A stretch of DNA of 64,000 nt. Origin: Macrostomum hystrix (lineage: Eukaryota; Platyhelminthes; Macrostomidae). The notes below the pieces were generated by a model. The model did no database searches. It was given only the letters and a program-made list of their open reading frames with translations, and was not told the origin of the DNA. Location: the NCBI GenBank assembly GCA_950097015.1, contig CATNEN010000007.1, forward strand, positions 744,001 to 808,000. The letters run 5' to 3'. Both the position numbers and the translations under genes were made by a program. Below, in pieces: positions 47,663-61,209 of this stretch (position 1 is its first letter; the number at the start of each line of letters is the position of its first letter).

Positions 47663-48339
47663 TTAGGCTTTGTAGCGCACAAAAGCAATAGAGCCGCTCT
47701 TGGAGTAGCAATCGTCGCACAGCCACTCCGTGTAGACTTCGTTGCGCAGCATTCGCCAGGCGTCGCTAGACAGCTCCGTGCAGGCCCGATGGTACCAGTT
47801 CTTGCAGGCCGCCTCGCACTGGATGCCTTCGTCTGTGTCGCCAATCTGCATTCGGCAGGCGCCGCACAGGAACACAGCCGGCGCGTTGACGCTGCCGTAG
47901 GTGTGCAGCATTGCCGGCTGGCCGGGCGGCGGAGGCGGCGCGTGCGGATGCATCGGCGGCTGACGGCGATGCTGCGGTTGGCCAGCCATCGGCGGATAGT
48001 CGATGGGCGGAGCGGCTCCGTAGGGTCCGGTGGCGGCCGCAGCGACAGCCGCGTGGCCATTGTGCTGATTGGGATAGCGCTGCATCATCATCATCTGCTG
48101 CTGCTGAAGGTGATGAGGATGCGGCATCATTGGCGGCCCGCCAGGCGGCATGTGATGATAATGCTGCTGCGGTGGCATTGGCTGCTGTGACGGCTGCTGC
48201 TGCTGCTGCATCTGCGGTGGACCTCCAGGATGGCCGCCTGCCGTAGGACTGCTAGCTGCCGCGGCTGCTGCGGCCGCTGCGGCAGCCGCCTGATGAGCCG
48301 CGGCGCTTGCAACCGGCATGACTGACTGGGCGGATTGGG
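47663..48339 (-). CDS. PYGO: Pygopus PHD finger, last exon
   Basis: Pygopus is a nuclear co-activator in Wnt/beta-catenin signalling; its PHD finger binds methylated H3K4 and BCL9/Legless. This exon (acceptor CTCAAAG at 48340) encodes about 224 residues ending in TAA at 47665-47663. It has a Pro/Gln/His/Met-rich low-complexity linker with a 12-Ala tract, then a C-terminal PHD finger. The finger reads VFLCGAC, GIQCEAACKNWYHRACTELSSDAWRML and TEWLCDDCYSK, with the full Cys4-His-Cys3 ligand set. The N-terminal homology domain (NPF region) must be on upstream exons, which I could not locate in 48.4-49.2 kb or further right. An in-frame ATG at 48319 exists but is unlikely to be the real start. Confidence 0.85.
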
Positions 48340-48549
48340 CTTTGAGAAGTGCAAGAAAAATGTGTCTCTCGCTGTGACACAGGTATACAGCAATGGATTT
48401 GCAGTTTGATGTTATTGCACCTGTAATTTACAGGTTAATATATTTCATTCCGATTCATTTATAAGCTAATTATACCTCAAAAGTGTATGGATATTCTCTC
48501 ATTTAGACAACTTCAGAAGGCTGCGCACGGCTGTTCAGTCCATGGACTG

Positions 48550-48663
48550 GGGGAGGGACGCCACACCCACCCCTAATTACCCCAGCTAATGCCGGCCACC
48601 CATTAAACAGCTGGGTGAACTGAAGCAATGCAGATTTAGGTGTCTTACTAAACGCTAGGCTAC
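48550..48663 (-). mobile_element. tRNA-derived SINE, copy 3
   Basis: Minus strand shows the body CAGTTCACCCAGCTGTTTAA, GGGTGGCCGGCATTAGC and TGGGGTAATTAGGGGTGGGT shared with copies 1 and 2. The head contains TTGTAGCCTAGCG but no intact B box. It lies upstream of the Pygopus last exon, probably in an intron. Confidence 0.65.
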
Positions 48664-49217
48664 AACCCCATGAATTCCAAATATTTGAGGGATGTGATAA
48701 TCTGGTCACATTGGGTTGGGAATAGCTTCTCAATAATATGGGACGGGTGGAATGAGTTAGGAACATAGACTTAAGGTAAAAATGTACAAAAATTTTACAA
48801 ACAAGAAATTGTATTTTTGAAGACATATTTATTTCTCAAGTCTTACATTAGAGGGTAGCATGCTTAGTTATGATAAATTGAATGGACAATCCTCGTCAGC
48901 GGGAGTGTTTTAATACAAATATTATTTAGAAGAAGCAATGGGTTAGCGACAAAAGTACATATAGAAGCAGACCATCAATCATGAGTGAAGTACTAATGCA
49001 AATATGTTATAGAGTCTGAATAAGAATATTCTTTGCGAGTTTTTTCAGAGACTCGGCAGAGATTTAGCCTTGGTCTATTAACATTTATTTTGCGTGCAAA
49101 AATTAGGCGATTCGATATTAAAAAAAGAAACTTTGCGCAGAAAATGAACAAGTCCGTGAAAAGGCTGTTAGCTGAATCCACCCTCTATATTAGTGCATAG
49201 ACCCTCTACAATAAGCA
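48664..49217. other. Pygopus intron or RBX1 3' UTR
   Basis: AT-rich. No Pygopus upstream exon was found. TTTATT at 49084 and 48827 (AATAAA on minus) could end the RBX1 transcript. Confidence 0.4.
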
Positions 49218-50419
<1,202 letters not shown>

Positions 50420-50624
50420 ACTTTATTTGCTTTTTTTACACTGACACATTGTTTTGTCACATAGAAATTACAGTAATTAAAGTCCAAAAGAGGTTTGTTA
50501 AAGTAAGTGATTTTAACAGCATATTTAAAATAATATATTTTGTGAATTAAAACAAAGAGTATAGGTACAAAGTTGACTTAAAAAAAGAGTGGTAATTTCA
50601 TATAAGTAAAGCATCCCAACTACA
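50420..50624 (-). mobile_element. Fragment of a related LTR
   Basis: Matches the right-hand half of the full element's LTR: TTTATTTGCTTTT...CACTG, TTTGTTAAAGTAA, CATATTTAAAATA, TTTTGTGAATTAAAACAAA, TTGACTT and the terminal GCATCCCAACTACA. The left half is missing or too diverged to place. Confidence 0.65.
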
Positions 50625-51270
50625 GTACTTAAACATTAGACATGAAAACATCATCAAGATAATATAAAATTCTGCATGCTAGTTAAGCCTGCAAGTAAGC
50701 ATTTAAATCCAAAATAGAATAATTCTAGTATTCAGAGCTCACTGTCTATGGTAAAATCTGTGTCAAAATAGCAAATGTAGTTAAATCAGGGTTTTACTAG
50801 AAACATAATATTACATATTACATTTTATGATATTCTACAATATTTTGTGATACCATTTATTATATCTAGATGCTAGAACATCAGATTTTTTCTAAATTTA
50901 GAGACATCTGCTTATAGGCCTTCTTTTCTTTAAAAAGAAAGTGAAATATACACTTTCAACAAAACAATTATTTATATAATTTAATGTGTATAATACCTAG
51001 CTAATTCATATGGCAACTTGCCAGCAGGATATATAGTATCTCATAAGTCACAATTATTGACTAGTTACACAATACATAAAAGGTGTCATATTGGAGAGTC
51101 CTAGCACTTTTTTTGTCATTTTGCATGTGCTGATTCCTACATATAAAGTAAAAATCTAATAAACACAATTCTGGCATTATATCAATGAACAATTGAACTT
51201 GCACAGCACAACAAATTAGAGTACATAGATGTATGGTATTGACTAGCTAGATAGATTTATAGTTGTCAAT
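50625..51270. other. AT-rich intergenic region
   Basis: Nothing recognised. Confidence 0.4.
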
Positions 51271-51274
51271 CAAT

Positions 51275-52248
51275 GGGTGGTTCTCACAGAGTTGCCACTT
51301 TTAGTGTCCAAAGTGTTTTTTTGCCAATTTTGATTGTTTTTTCATCTATTACTGCAGTATATTATATGAGCTACAGTAAAAAGTGGTTTAAAGCAGTTTT
51401 TAACACTTCATTGACAAATTCATCATTCTTCATTCAAATTCTTCATTCATCACTCATCGGATCTACGCTTTTGAGGGCTGTAGATCCGATGAGTAAAACT
51501 GCTATTAAATGCAAATATTAAGGAATCCATTGGGGCTAGAATAAAGTGCCATATGTCATTAGAGACATCTATGTACCCTTCATAATATGATATAGCATTT
51601 GCGGTTTTACAGAATACACATCCTGAGAATTTTACATTTCCCCAACGTAGATCTGATGAGTCAAACTGCTTACTCAAAAAATATGTTTTTTACATTTTAG
51701 TTTTTTGGTAGTTGAATAGATATAGTATGTAGTGTGCCTATAGTTTTATGAAAGCACATAAATATATATCTCGTTTGCAAGAGGATTTAGCACTAAATAT
51801 GCTACCACTAATTTTTTACTAACAAATTTAGGTCAAGAGGTCTGATGTAGATCCGATGAGTTAAGTTTTGTGAGACACTTATAAAAGCCACAAAGTAAGT
51901 AGATATAGCTGAATTATAATAGAAATTATGTTTCCTAATGCTTATTTTAGTTATATATTGCCATATAAAAGAACAACAACGTCTTGAACAAAAACGCTTT
52001 TGACAAGGGAAAGTCTTAATCTTTGACTAACATGTGTGACACACGGTGCTTTTACAGACTTTCATGATTTCTAGTGATTTAAAAATATGTAAACAAATGG
52101 AATTCATAACAAAGCTTTAGTGCCCCACATAGGGAAACATCGATAGAACACAAATGGTTCAACAGGACAGCTTCAAATTACATTATAAAATATATTTTTT
52201 GAAACTACACGTTTTTTAAGTACTGTAGCAATCCCGTGAGAATCACCC
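51275..52248. mobile_element. TIR element with internal repeated 15-mer (974 bp)
   Basis: Ends GGGTGGTTCTCACAGAGTTGC and, inverted, GGGTGATTCTCACGGGATTGC match at about 17 of 21 positions and are flanked by CAAT on both sides (51271-51274, 52249-52252). Inside, GTAGATCCGATGAGT occurs as a perfect inverted pair near 51453-51495 and in direct copies near 51646 and 51848. There is no transposase frame. The superfamily is not identified. Confidence 0.65.
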
Positions 52249-52252
52249 CAAT

Positions 52253-52577
52253 GATAAAAATCTGCAAGAAATGTATTTGGGGGATCTGGGTCTAGGTAAG
52301 AGGGTATATATATATAAGTACATTTGCAGGGCTGCAAATTAGGACAAGCTGGTTAGTAAAGTATTGACTTTTCATACTAGATTTGTTAGAATTGAACATA
52401 TGAAATGAACTGTAAACACAAGAAATTTCTAATAGTAGGCCCTAAAACTTCTTACCCTATCAAGATCCCAAATTAATAGTTCTAAGTGCCATGACTCAAT
52501 ACCAAGGACAACTGCAGTGTCACACATTTTCAGGTTAGACTTAGTGCTTGCTTTTAGACATGGTTTCTATGGTCCCA
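52253..52577. other. Spacer between TIR elements
   Basis: AT-rich with a short TA run at 52305-52317. Nothing else was seen. Confidence 0.4.
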
Positions 52578-53359
52578 GGTCATTTTGGTGACAGTTATTT
52601 CGGTGACAGAATTGGTCAGTTTGGTGACAACTACTTTTGCACCTAAATATGCTGAGAAAACAGCCTTCCATGTGAACTATGCATACCTATAAAGGATTAT
52701 TGAAAAAGTAATTACGAATTTGTTTTAATCAATGTGCACTGGTGCCAATGGCAGGTCTTCATTTTTTTACTTTCCCATGGTACTTTTAAGTAGTTTGGAT
52801 AGGGGTACTTTCTACTTGAACAAATAGCAAATTAGCTTCGAACAGTTTTTTAAACAGTTAAAGTGGCACTTGTCCCACTTCAGGTGAACTTTCTGTCCAG
52901 AGGAGTGCTGTGCCAAGAGCAATGGCTAGCTTACAGAACAGTGCTGTTGTGGCTTTTTCACTACTGGGCAGAATTTGAGGATAGAAGTCACATGATCCAG
53001 CAGCTGCTTAAAGCCTATGCTCGCTTTGTCAATCCAAAACTTGAAAATTATACACATACACATTATAATATAAATCATATTATACTTATTCAATTAGGAA
53101 TGAATAACTATTGAAACTATTGACTACTCATAAAATAATTTAATCATTTAACTTATTTAAAGTAAAACCCTAACTTAAGCAGAGCAATGCAGCTTGTTAT
53201 TAATAGTTATCATTATTTAATAATAGTTTATAAGTGTGCATAGTTCAAATGGAAGGCTGTTTTTTACATTTAGGTGCAAAAATAGTTATCACCAATCTGA
53301 CTAATTGTGTCACTGAAATGACTTGAGTTGTCACCGAAATGACTGTCACCAAAATGACC
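52578..53359. mobile_element. Long-TIR element (782 bp) with exon-like interior
   Basis: Inverted repeats of about 120-135 bp at both ends start GGTCATTTTGGTGACAG, then repeat (T/C)ATTTCGGTGACA. They continue in parallel through TTTTGCACCTAAAT and CAGCCTTCCAT(G/T)TGAACTATGCA. Imperfect TTTCTAT(G/A)G direct repeats lie just outside. The interior has an 83-codon open frame at 52863-53114 preceded by an acceptor-like CCCACTTCAG. Confidence 0.7.
52863..53114 (+). pseudogene. Exon-like open frame inside long-TIR element
   Basis: Higher GC than its surroundings. It reads as ordinary protein for about 55 residues (LSRGVLCQEQWLAYRTVLLW, LFHYWAEFEDRSHMIQQLLK) before turning AT-rich. It might be the N-terminal part of an ISXO2/Merlin-type transposase or a captured gene piece; neither is established. 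There is no credible start codon context. Confidence 0.3.
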
Positions 53360-54226
53360 ATTTCTATAGACATGCCTCTAAGTTATGAGGTTATTGACAT
53401 AGCCACAATGTTCATAAACGAGCAACAACTACATATGAGAGATAAAGCAGGCTCTGTGTTTTAATGCTGAATAGGCCTAGTGGATTATAGGGCACTAACA
53501 TATTTTTGCTTATGTAGACTCAAACTAGTGTTTGCTTGTTGCTTAGATTTTTCTGCTTTAAAGTATATAGGCTTGTTTAATTTAAGTTGTTTAATACAAT
53601 TTAATTTGTTAAACTAATTTAGCAAAGAATAAATTCTTTTCTAATTTTAGCAAAAACAATAGAACAAATAAAAATAAATTGTGCCAATGATGGGACAATA
53701 GATGATGAATAAGTGCATGAAAAAATAGTACAAAGTCAAAGGTAGGCCTACATTGTCTAGGCCTAGCCCTAAACTAAAAGAGCAAAGAAAGTAGCAAGGA
53801 AAAAACCAAACAGAAAAGTTAAATTTTTCGCTTAGGACTAGGCCTCATTTTAATGCTTTGACTTTTAGTTCAAAGTTTTGTTTAAGAAAATACTCTTGAA
53901 ACTAGCTAGCTAGGCTGCTATGGGCCTACTGCAGGCCTCCTGTATAGGCTAGGCCTACATTTGCTGTACCAGAAGCTATATTGCAACAAAGGTTGTTAAA
54001 AGTGGAATGTAGACTTATTGTTATTGCAGAGCTATATAACCAAGTTACAAAAATGTTTCAAATATGCATTTAAAATAATTAAAATAATTTTACACACTTT
54101 TCTACATAACCTATGTTGCTTGCAATTATGTGAGGAGGAATGGAGAACAGTGAGAGGCAATCTTGCAGTTCGCATGTTTAATTATTTTTTATTTCAATTG
54201 TAGACCTACTTGATTTAATTTAATTA
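53360..54226. other. AT-rich region with repeated TAGGCCTA
   Basis: Several TAGGCCTA/AGGCCTAGGC motifs between 53.4 and 54.0 kb. No gene is supported. Confidence 0.4.
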
Positions 54227-54435
54227 ATTATTGACCTTTGAAGGCACATGGGCCCATGTCAAGGTCAGACTGCGGTCCATGCATAGAACATCAAAGGCAC
54301 TATTCAAAACACACCTAGAAGAGTTTCTCGACTCTGGTGCTGGTGCTTCCAGCAGAAGATCTTCGGGAATCTTCTATTCTGGGTGGCTCACTACTACCCC
54401 GTGTAATTGGTGTAGCTTTGCTAGTCTCTGACTCT
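54227..54435 (+). pseudogene. ISXO2/Merlin-type transposase C-terminal fragment
   Basis: The frame contains FEGTWAHVKVRLRSMHRTSK and ALFKTHLEEFLDSG, matching the (I)EGxW-HVK...HLxEF end of ISXO2-like DDE transposases (Merlin superfamily), including the catalytic Glu of EGTW. The rest of the transposase is absent here, so it is a relic. Confidence 0.6.
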
Positions 54436-54539
54436 GACTCTGAGGTTTCCAGCATGTGTCTGACTGTCTCTTGTTGTTTACTGTTGCATTGCATTGCATT
54501 CCGTTGTCTTTATGTTGCTGTCTGAAACTATTTAAAATT

Positions 54540-57500
54540 GAAAACAATTAGGCCTCAATGTGCGGAAACTGCAAGATTAGGCTTACCTAGTGAGAAACGT
54601 TAGAAACCATTGATTTTACATTGAAGTCATTTTTTTAAATAAAATAAAATACATCATTTCTTGGTTACTTAAGATGAAATGCATTTTAAGTAATGTATGA
54701 TTCCTTTCATATTAACCTTGATTAACTCTTTCTTTACATAGCTTGGCCCTACTTTTCTAACTACTTTTAACATCACACAATAAATATGAATACAGAGGCA
54801 GGGCTAATAGATTCAAACAGCAAATTCAGTTCAGTTCCAGTGTTCTGATATTGGCCCTATCAGCAAATCAGTAAGATTCGTGCAAGATTCAATCGTACAG
54901 TCAACGCTAAAGACACAGACAGAAACAAATTATAAAGCTTTAACTCTTGTGCCCAATAGATGGTCTTATCAACACCCACAAAATTGTTTTATCGAACACG
55001 CACTTAAGAGTAGGGCCTATACGGAGTAGTAAATAAGGATATATACTTATACGTTCAAATAACATTTTACTCTAGAAAAACAATCCAGCCACATAAAATC
55101 TTTTTTAAAGTACACTACCTTGTTAAAACGCTCGTTTTCAAATTTTCGAAGAAAGGCATGCTTGTTCTAAATTGCCGTAGTCGTCGTGACGTCGTCGAAG
55201 TCTCGAAGTTCACCATTGATTTTTCGCTTTTCGCTATCGTTTTTAGCATGATCATGCTTTCTGTGGGTTCACCTAGACGTTGTACTGGAACATATTTATA
55301 TGCGACTTCTAAATAAAATATAATAATATACTAAAACTAGATAGGACCTATGACGCTATGTAGACATAATGGAATTTATTGGGTTGCTGCCAGGATTTTA
55401 TATTTATTTATAAATAAGGACTTATTTATAATAAAAAAATTAAATGTTGTTTAGCAACTAGAAAAAATCATATCATCAAATCATAGTCGATTTATATGCA
55501 TGTCTTACCTATTAGTATTACTGTTTTAAGGTGGCCTCCTGGAAATATTTGTGCTCCACACTGTTACTGTGTTACTTGAGTAGGCCTACTTTATAAAAAC
55601 AATTCTCTATCTAATGCATTAAAAGCGTTAGCTACTTGAACTATACTTAATGGTGACAATTTATATATAGCTTGACATAACTATTTTACAGTACATAAGT
55701 CAATGCACAGCTAGGCCTACTGTATTGGACAATGCCATAAAGTAGTGTGCATATACAAATAGGCCTACCAAATTTTTTTTCATAGTGTAAAGTGCTTTAC
55801 ACTTATAAAATTTAACACAATTAAGTAATTTAAATTCTCACGAAAGTGAATTTTTGCCAAAATAGTTGTCTCTAAAGTGTTTTTTGCATAAATTAGGGGC
55901 TATAATAAAAAATAAAATACAATTCCATACTTTTGGTTTTCTTGTGTTACAGATCTTGCTTGTCTGAGTTGAAAGACACCTCACTCATCAAATTGGTTAA
56001 GTAATCAAAAAGTTATAGCACTTTTTTGATCAACATTTTAGTTGTTTTCGTAATGAATTTTTCTCATAAGGGGCCATGATCCAGATGGCCAGATAGATTT
56101 GACTTGGAAAACAAAAAAATAGCAATAACTTTTTTTATGTTTTAATGGATTTTAAAAATTCCAAAAGCATATAGTTCATTTTTTTCATTTCATCTACACC
56201 ATAGAATATATACATCTTCTATTAACACTCAGTATTAAAGTATTAAATTTAGATTTTATATTGAGTAGGATTACTATGCTGACAAGACATGTTTTTTTGT
56301 TTACAATATAAAACTCTTTTGACTTTGAAGAAGTGGCAAAGCCATACCTATTCCATAGGTTAACAAATAGACGTTGCATAGACATGAATTTACTATTTAC
56401 AGTCAATTTCAAAAGCCATCTGAAATGTGTAAAGGGGGTACATTAGAGAAACATGTTTCCAGGAGATTCCACTAAAGGAAAATAAAAAGGTTTGAGTAGG
56501 CCCTATATCATATTCTACATAAAATTCTATGTAAAATTTTAATGGGATACACTTGCAAAAACACTATAAACAATGATTGAAAAAAAGAAAAAAAAATTCC
56601 AACCAAAAAATTTGCAAAGTAAAAAAACTGTCTTTTACTAAAAAAAGAATTGTTAATGTAGATTTTTATATCCTTTTTCTTAATTTTTAACTGTTTATTT
56701 CAGTATCAATGCATTAGAAAAAATTTTTATTTCTATGTAAGGTAGTTTTTTTCTAAATTTTGATCACACAGAGAATACTTAAAAAAAATAACAAACTTTA
56801 GCACTGTATAACTTTTTTGTTTTTGCACTAATTGTAGCTTATAAACACTTGTTGTAAAGCAAATTTTATCTTCTTTCTATTGACAGTATGCTTATTTCTC
56901 TTAACATAAATTTGTTTTTTTCATCAGAACATAGCATTGTTTTTTATCTTTTTTTCATTTTTTTCATTTTTTTGCTCACTTAAGTCCCTATAAGTGGACC
57001 AATTTGTGTCATCACACACTAAGAGTAATTGTACTACTTTTAATAGTTAAAGGCTTAATACAACTAATATTGCTTTTGGTTAAAAGGCCTACATTTTAGT
57101 CATCTGGGTATGGATATTTTATGTTTTAAGTTTTTTGTTTAGTAGTGGATTTTGATTTAGAAGTTTGTATGCCTTTTGGTTTTTAATTTAGAATTATTAA
57201 TGATAAAAAAGTTATACAAAAACCTGGTAAGCTGGTAAAAAACTCATAATTGCTAATTAAATATTTTTTCCAGCATGGATTTTCATGCTTTTGTATAGTT
57301 TTACTCTAAGCATGCATTCGAAAGTAAAATTTCAGTCATTGAAACACCGCATACATTTGCACATGGCATTCTGATTTAGTTTATTGTATATCTTGCTGTG
57401 ACATAGAAAATGTAGTGAAAATGATTTATTCAGCTGTGTTACCACAATGTACCAAAATGCCCTGTAGTATAGCTAGTGATTTAATGAATGGATACATAAT

Positions 57501-58064
57501 AAATATATGGGTGGTTTTAAATGATGTGTAAAAGAACCAAAAGCCATAAAAATGTTTCAACTATGGCACTATATGTAGCCATTTGGGTAATGGGGTTTAA
57601 TGTTGTTATAGGCTTTGGGTATTTAAGGGTATGATAAAATAGTTTAATTCATATATCTGTGCAGTTTGATTTGTAAAATATATATTATTTGGACTTTATG
57701 CCTATGAAATGTATAATGGGACAAATAATACACCCAAAAAAATGCTGAGTGTCAATTTTGTTCAAAATTTGTTGCATGTTTGTTTTTTATTCTAAGGAAT
57801 TTCTATCACCATGTCATAGCATCATATTTAAATGTTGTTTCTCCACAAACCCAAGCCAATTATGCATAATTGAGCATAATTGCTTTTCCTACAATAGTAA
57901 ATTTTTAATGCAGCCTCTAAGAAGCCTGTACTTTAATTTTCCCATGCCTTTGCTTGAGTTTCTTGTCAAATGCAAAAAATCCGACTTTTTTCAGGCCATA
58001 CAAAGTTATTCAACTTGCTGAAATTTGAAAAAATAGCGTTTTGCTATAGTGGCTACTTATCAGT
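54540..58064. other. AT-rich gene desert
   Basis: About 3.5 kb with no recognised exon, array or complete element. One GC-rich patch at about 55165-55260 includes a CRE-like TGACGTCG (55187-55194) and could be a promoter. Short frames at 56194-56412 (-) and 57749-58021 (+) have no motifs. Confidence 0.4.
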
Positions 58065-58121
58065 AGTTTGGTTAGAAGGATAGATTATAAATTTCAACAG
58101 AGAAGATCACCAAAACACAGC

Positions 58122-59496
58122 ATGGAGGATGAATACGAGTCCCTGCTGCCAGACAGCACACCTGGCCAGCACATGGTGGCTGGAGCATGCGCCGGCGTTA
58201 TGGAACACACCATCGTATATCCCGTCGATTGTGTCAAAACCAGATTGCAGTGCCTCCGACCCTTGGAGGGCGCCCGCTACACAGGCCTATTGGACGGCCT
58301 TCGCACCCTGGTACAGACTGAAGGCGTTGGCAGATCTTTGCGTGGAATTGGCGCAGTTGTAGCCGGCGCCGGGCCCGCCCACGCAATGTACTTTTCCTGC
58401 TACGAACAGGTGAAGCGCAGCCTCCTGGACTTGGGCTGGAATGAGCGGGCCAGTTATGTGGTGAGCGCTGTCGGCGCCACTTTGCTTCACGACGCTATAA
58501 TGACACCCGCTGATGGTGAGTTGTATTTTGCTATCCTTCGAAATCTTGATAGAGGTTTGGCTTTAAAAATCTTCTCAAATCCTCAAATTGGGTTGAGTTT
58601 AGTACCTTCTGAAAATCCTCAAACTGGGTTGAGTGAAAATCTTCTCAAATCCTCAAATTGAGTTGAGTTAAAATCTTCTCAAATCCTCAAATTGAGTTGA
58701 GTTAAAATCTTCTCAAATCCTCAAATTGAGTTGAGTTAAAATCTTTTTAAATCCTCAAATTGAGTTGAGTTAAAATCTTCTCAAATCCTCAAATCGGCCT
58801 GAGTTCCTAACACTTCAAATCTCTTGAGGCATTTGAGTATCGAATTAATTTTCATCTGGCATCGGTAATAAATACACTTCAAATTTCTGATGCAATCAAT
58901 CATTCTCCCTCTCTTTGCCAGCCGTGAAGCAGCGAGTTCAGATGTTTCGCTCGCCATACTCCGGCTGTGTGGACTGTCTCCGCTCTGTGCTCCGATCCGA
59001 AGGCGTGTCGGCACTGTACAGAGCCTACGGCACCCAGCTGAGCATGAACATACCGTTCCACATGGTCCATTTTAGTGCCTACGAGTTGGGCCAGGATTTG
59101 TTGAATCCGGAGCGCGACTACGCGCCCCTCACTCACGTGATTAGCGGCGCATTGGCCGGGGGAGCGGCCGCCGCTTGCACCAACCCGTTGGACGTCTGCA
59201 AGACTCTGTTAAACACACAGGAGCGTTGCGCTTTGCAAGCCGCGTCGTCGCCTAGCAACGAACTGGCCGCGCCAGCTAGTCGCGGCCGGGTGATCATCGA
59301 TTCGTTTTTCTCCGCCGCCAGAACTGTACACCGTCTTGAAGGCTTCGGTGGATTCTTTCGCGGCCTGCAGGCCAGGGTGGTGTTTCAGATGCCTGGCACC
59401 GCTATCTCTTGGTCAGTGTACGAGACTTTCAAATGGTATCTAAGGCGCAGGTCTGCTTTAACTAATCAGCAACAGCAGCGGCAGCACGAGCAGTAG
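58122..59496 (+). CDS. mfrn: Mitoferrin (SLC25A28/37-type mitochondrial iron carrier)
   Basis: Inner-membrane carrier importing iron for haem and Fe-S synthesis. Exons 58122-58515 and 58922-59496 join in phase 1, giving 322 residues. The ATG at 58122 is preferred because upstream codons do not resemble the family. Three carrier repeats carry PVDCVKTR (residue 34), PADAVKQR (residue 129, across the splice) and PLDVCKTLLNTQE. Mitoferrin-specific stretches include GAGPAHAMYFSCYE, ATLLHDAIMTPAD, YRAYGTQLSMNIPFHMVHFS and FQMPGTAISWSVYE. The C-terminus ends in a short Gln/Arg tail. The intron and the 3' flank each contain a private tandem array. Confidence 0.96.
58563..58800. repeat. Minisatellite, 34-bp unit, in mitoferrin intron
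   Basis: About six copies containing AAAATCTTCTCAAATCCTCA and AATTGAGTTGAGTT, starting about 47 nt inside the 5' splice site at 58516. Confidence 0.9.
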
Positions 59497-59654
59497 ACTA
59501 GCTACTTCCGTTTTTGTTGTGTCTTTTGTGCCAATTCAAGTTGATCTTGTTTGAATTGTAGATGCTATTTAATAATTGTTTCCAATTTTTATGAAATTTC
59601 GAACTTTATGGTTCAGATTATCAACTTCGGGTTTTAAGTGAGTTTTTATTTTTA

Positions 59655-60455
59655 GGTATCGCACGAATAATGTTTTGATGTTTGGGTATCGCACGAAAGA
59701 TTTTTTATGATTTATATTGTACGAGTGAGAATTTGATGTTGGGGTATCGTACGAGTGAGACTTTGATGTTGGGGTATCGTACGAGTGAGACTTTGATGTT
59801 GGGGTATCGTACGAGTGAGACTTTGATGTTGGGGTATCGTATGAGTGGGATTTCGATGTTTGGGTATCGTACGAGTGAGACTTTGATGTTGGGGTATCGT
59901 GCGAGTGAGACTTTGATGTTGGGGTATCGTACGAGTGAGACTTTGATGTTGGGGTATCGTACGAGTGAGACTTTGATGTTGGGGTATCGTACGAGTGGGA
60001 TTTAGATGTTGGGGTATCGTACGAGTGAGACTTTGATGTTGGGGTATCGTACGAGTGAGACTTTGATGTTGGGGTATCGTACGAGTGGGATTTAGATGTT
60101 GGGGTATCGTACGAGTGAGACTTTGATGTTGGGGTATCGTACGAGTGAGACTTTGATGTTGGGGTATCGTACGAGTGAGATTTCGATGTTGGGGTATCGT
60201 ACGAGTGAGACTTTGATGTTGGGGTATCGTACGAGTGAGATTTCGATGTTGGGGTATCGTACGAGTGGGATTTCGATGTTGGAGTATCGTACGAGTGGGA
60301 TTTAGATGTTTGGGTATCGTACGAGTGAGACTTTGATGTTGGGGTATCGTACCAGTAGGATTTCGATGTTGGTGTATCGTACGAGTGAGACTTTGATGTT
60401 GGGGTATCGTACGATGGGATTTTGATGTGTTGGTATCGTACGAGGGAGGGGTTAT
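59655..60455. repeat. Minisatellite, 30-bp unit, 3' of mitoferrin
   Basis: About 26 highly uniform copies with GGGGTATCGTACGAGTGAGA and CTTTGATGTT; variants GGGATTTAGATGTT and GAGATTTCGATGTT are interspersed in blocks. It begins about 160 bp past the mitoferrin stop, so it could be in its 3' UTR. Confidence 0.95.
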
Positions 60456-61209
60456 AGATTTTTTACTTTTATTAATCTTATGCAGAAACTTAATGCATAG
60501 AATATTATAGATTATATATAAAAAAAATATTTCTCCTTCCCTTTAAAACTATGAGGCCCTTTGTTGTTGAAATACTTGAAACATTTACAAATTAGTTCGT
60601 TGTGCTTGAAACTAGCTTTAATAAGTAAATATATTTCAGCTGCAATATTGAATTAAGCTCATTATTTAATAATCTATTTGATTCATTATGCAACACTTTT
60701 TTAGACGAATGGTTTTGTACTTTGAATATAATTATGTACACTGATTGATCCCATAGTGAATATATTTCCTTTCTATTTTAGTTCTTCCACTTGCTGCAAC
60801 TCCGGCCCGTGCTAACTATAAATAAACAGACTAGCTGGCAGTAGAATTTCCTATCCAAGACTTGAAACTGTGTGCCCGTTTGTATTTAAGCTATATACTA
60901 CTGATACTGAAATAAGTAGCGAGTAGTGCGTCAGCCAGTTGTCTATTTTTTGTTCGTTTTTTTTGTTTGTTTTTTGGTTGTACCGTGTTTAATTGGCGCT
61001 CCTAATGATACTGTATGCGTTGTGTCTGTTTCAAATCTATTTGCATTCTTTATTTTATCTGTCTGACCAATTTACTTTTAGCAGTTTCGCCATTTTAGTT
61101 TCATTTGTACCTTAGTGTTGATTTTGAAGCACAAGTTCTCTAACTTTTTTAGTACAATAATCTTTCGATTCGACATGTATTAAAAGAAACATCAATTTTG
61201 GGATTTCCT
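60456..61209. other. Spacer with a possible poly(A) signal
   Basis: AT-rich. AATAAA occurs at about 60823-60828 in a small GC-richer stretch (60785-60850) that may be a 3' end. Nothing else was seen. Confidence 0.35.

Noticed and set aside
52578-53359. GGTGACA repeats as nuclear-receptor response elements
   Set aside because: They occur within transposon terminal repeats and match no half-site spacing rule convincingly.
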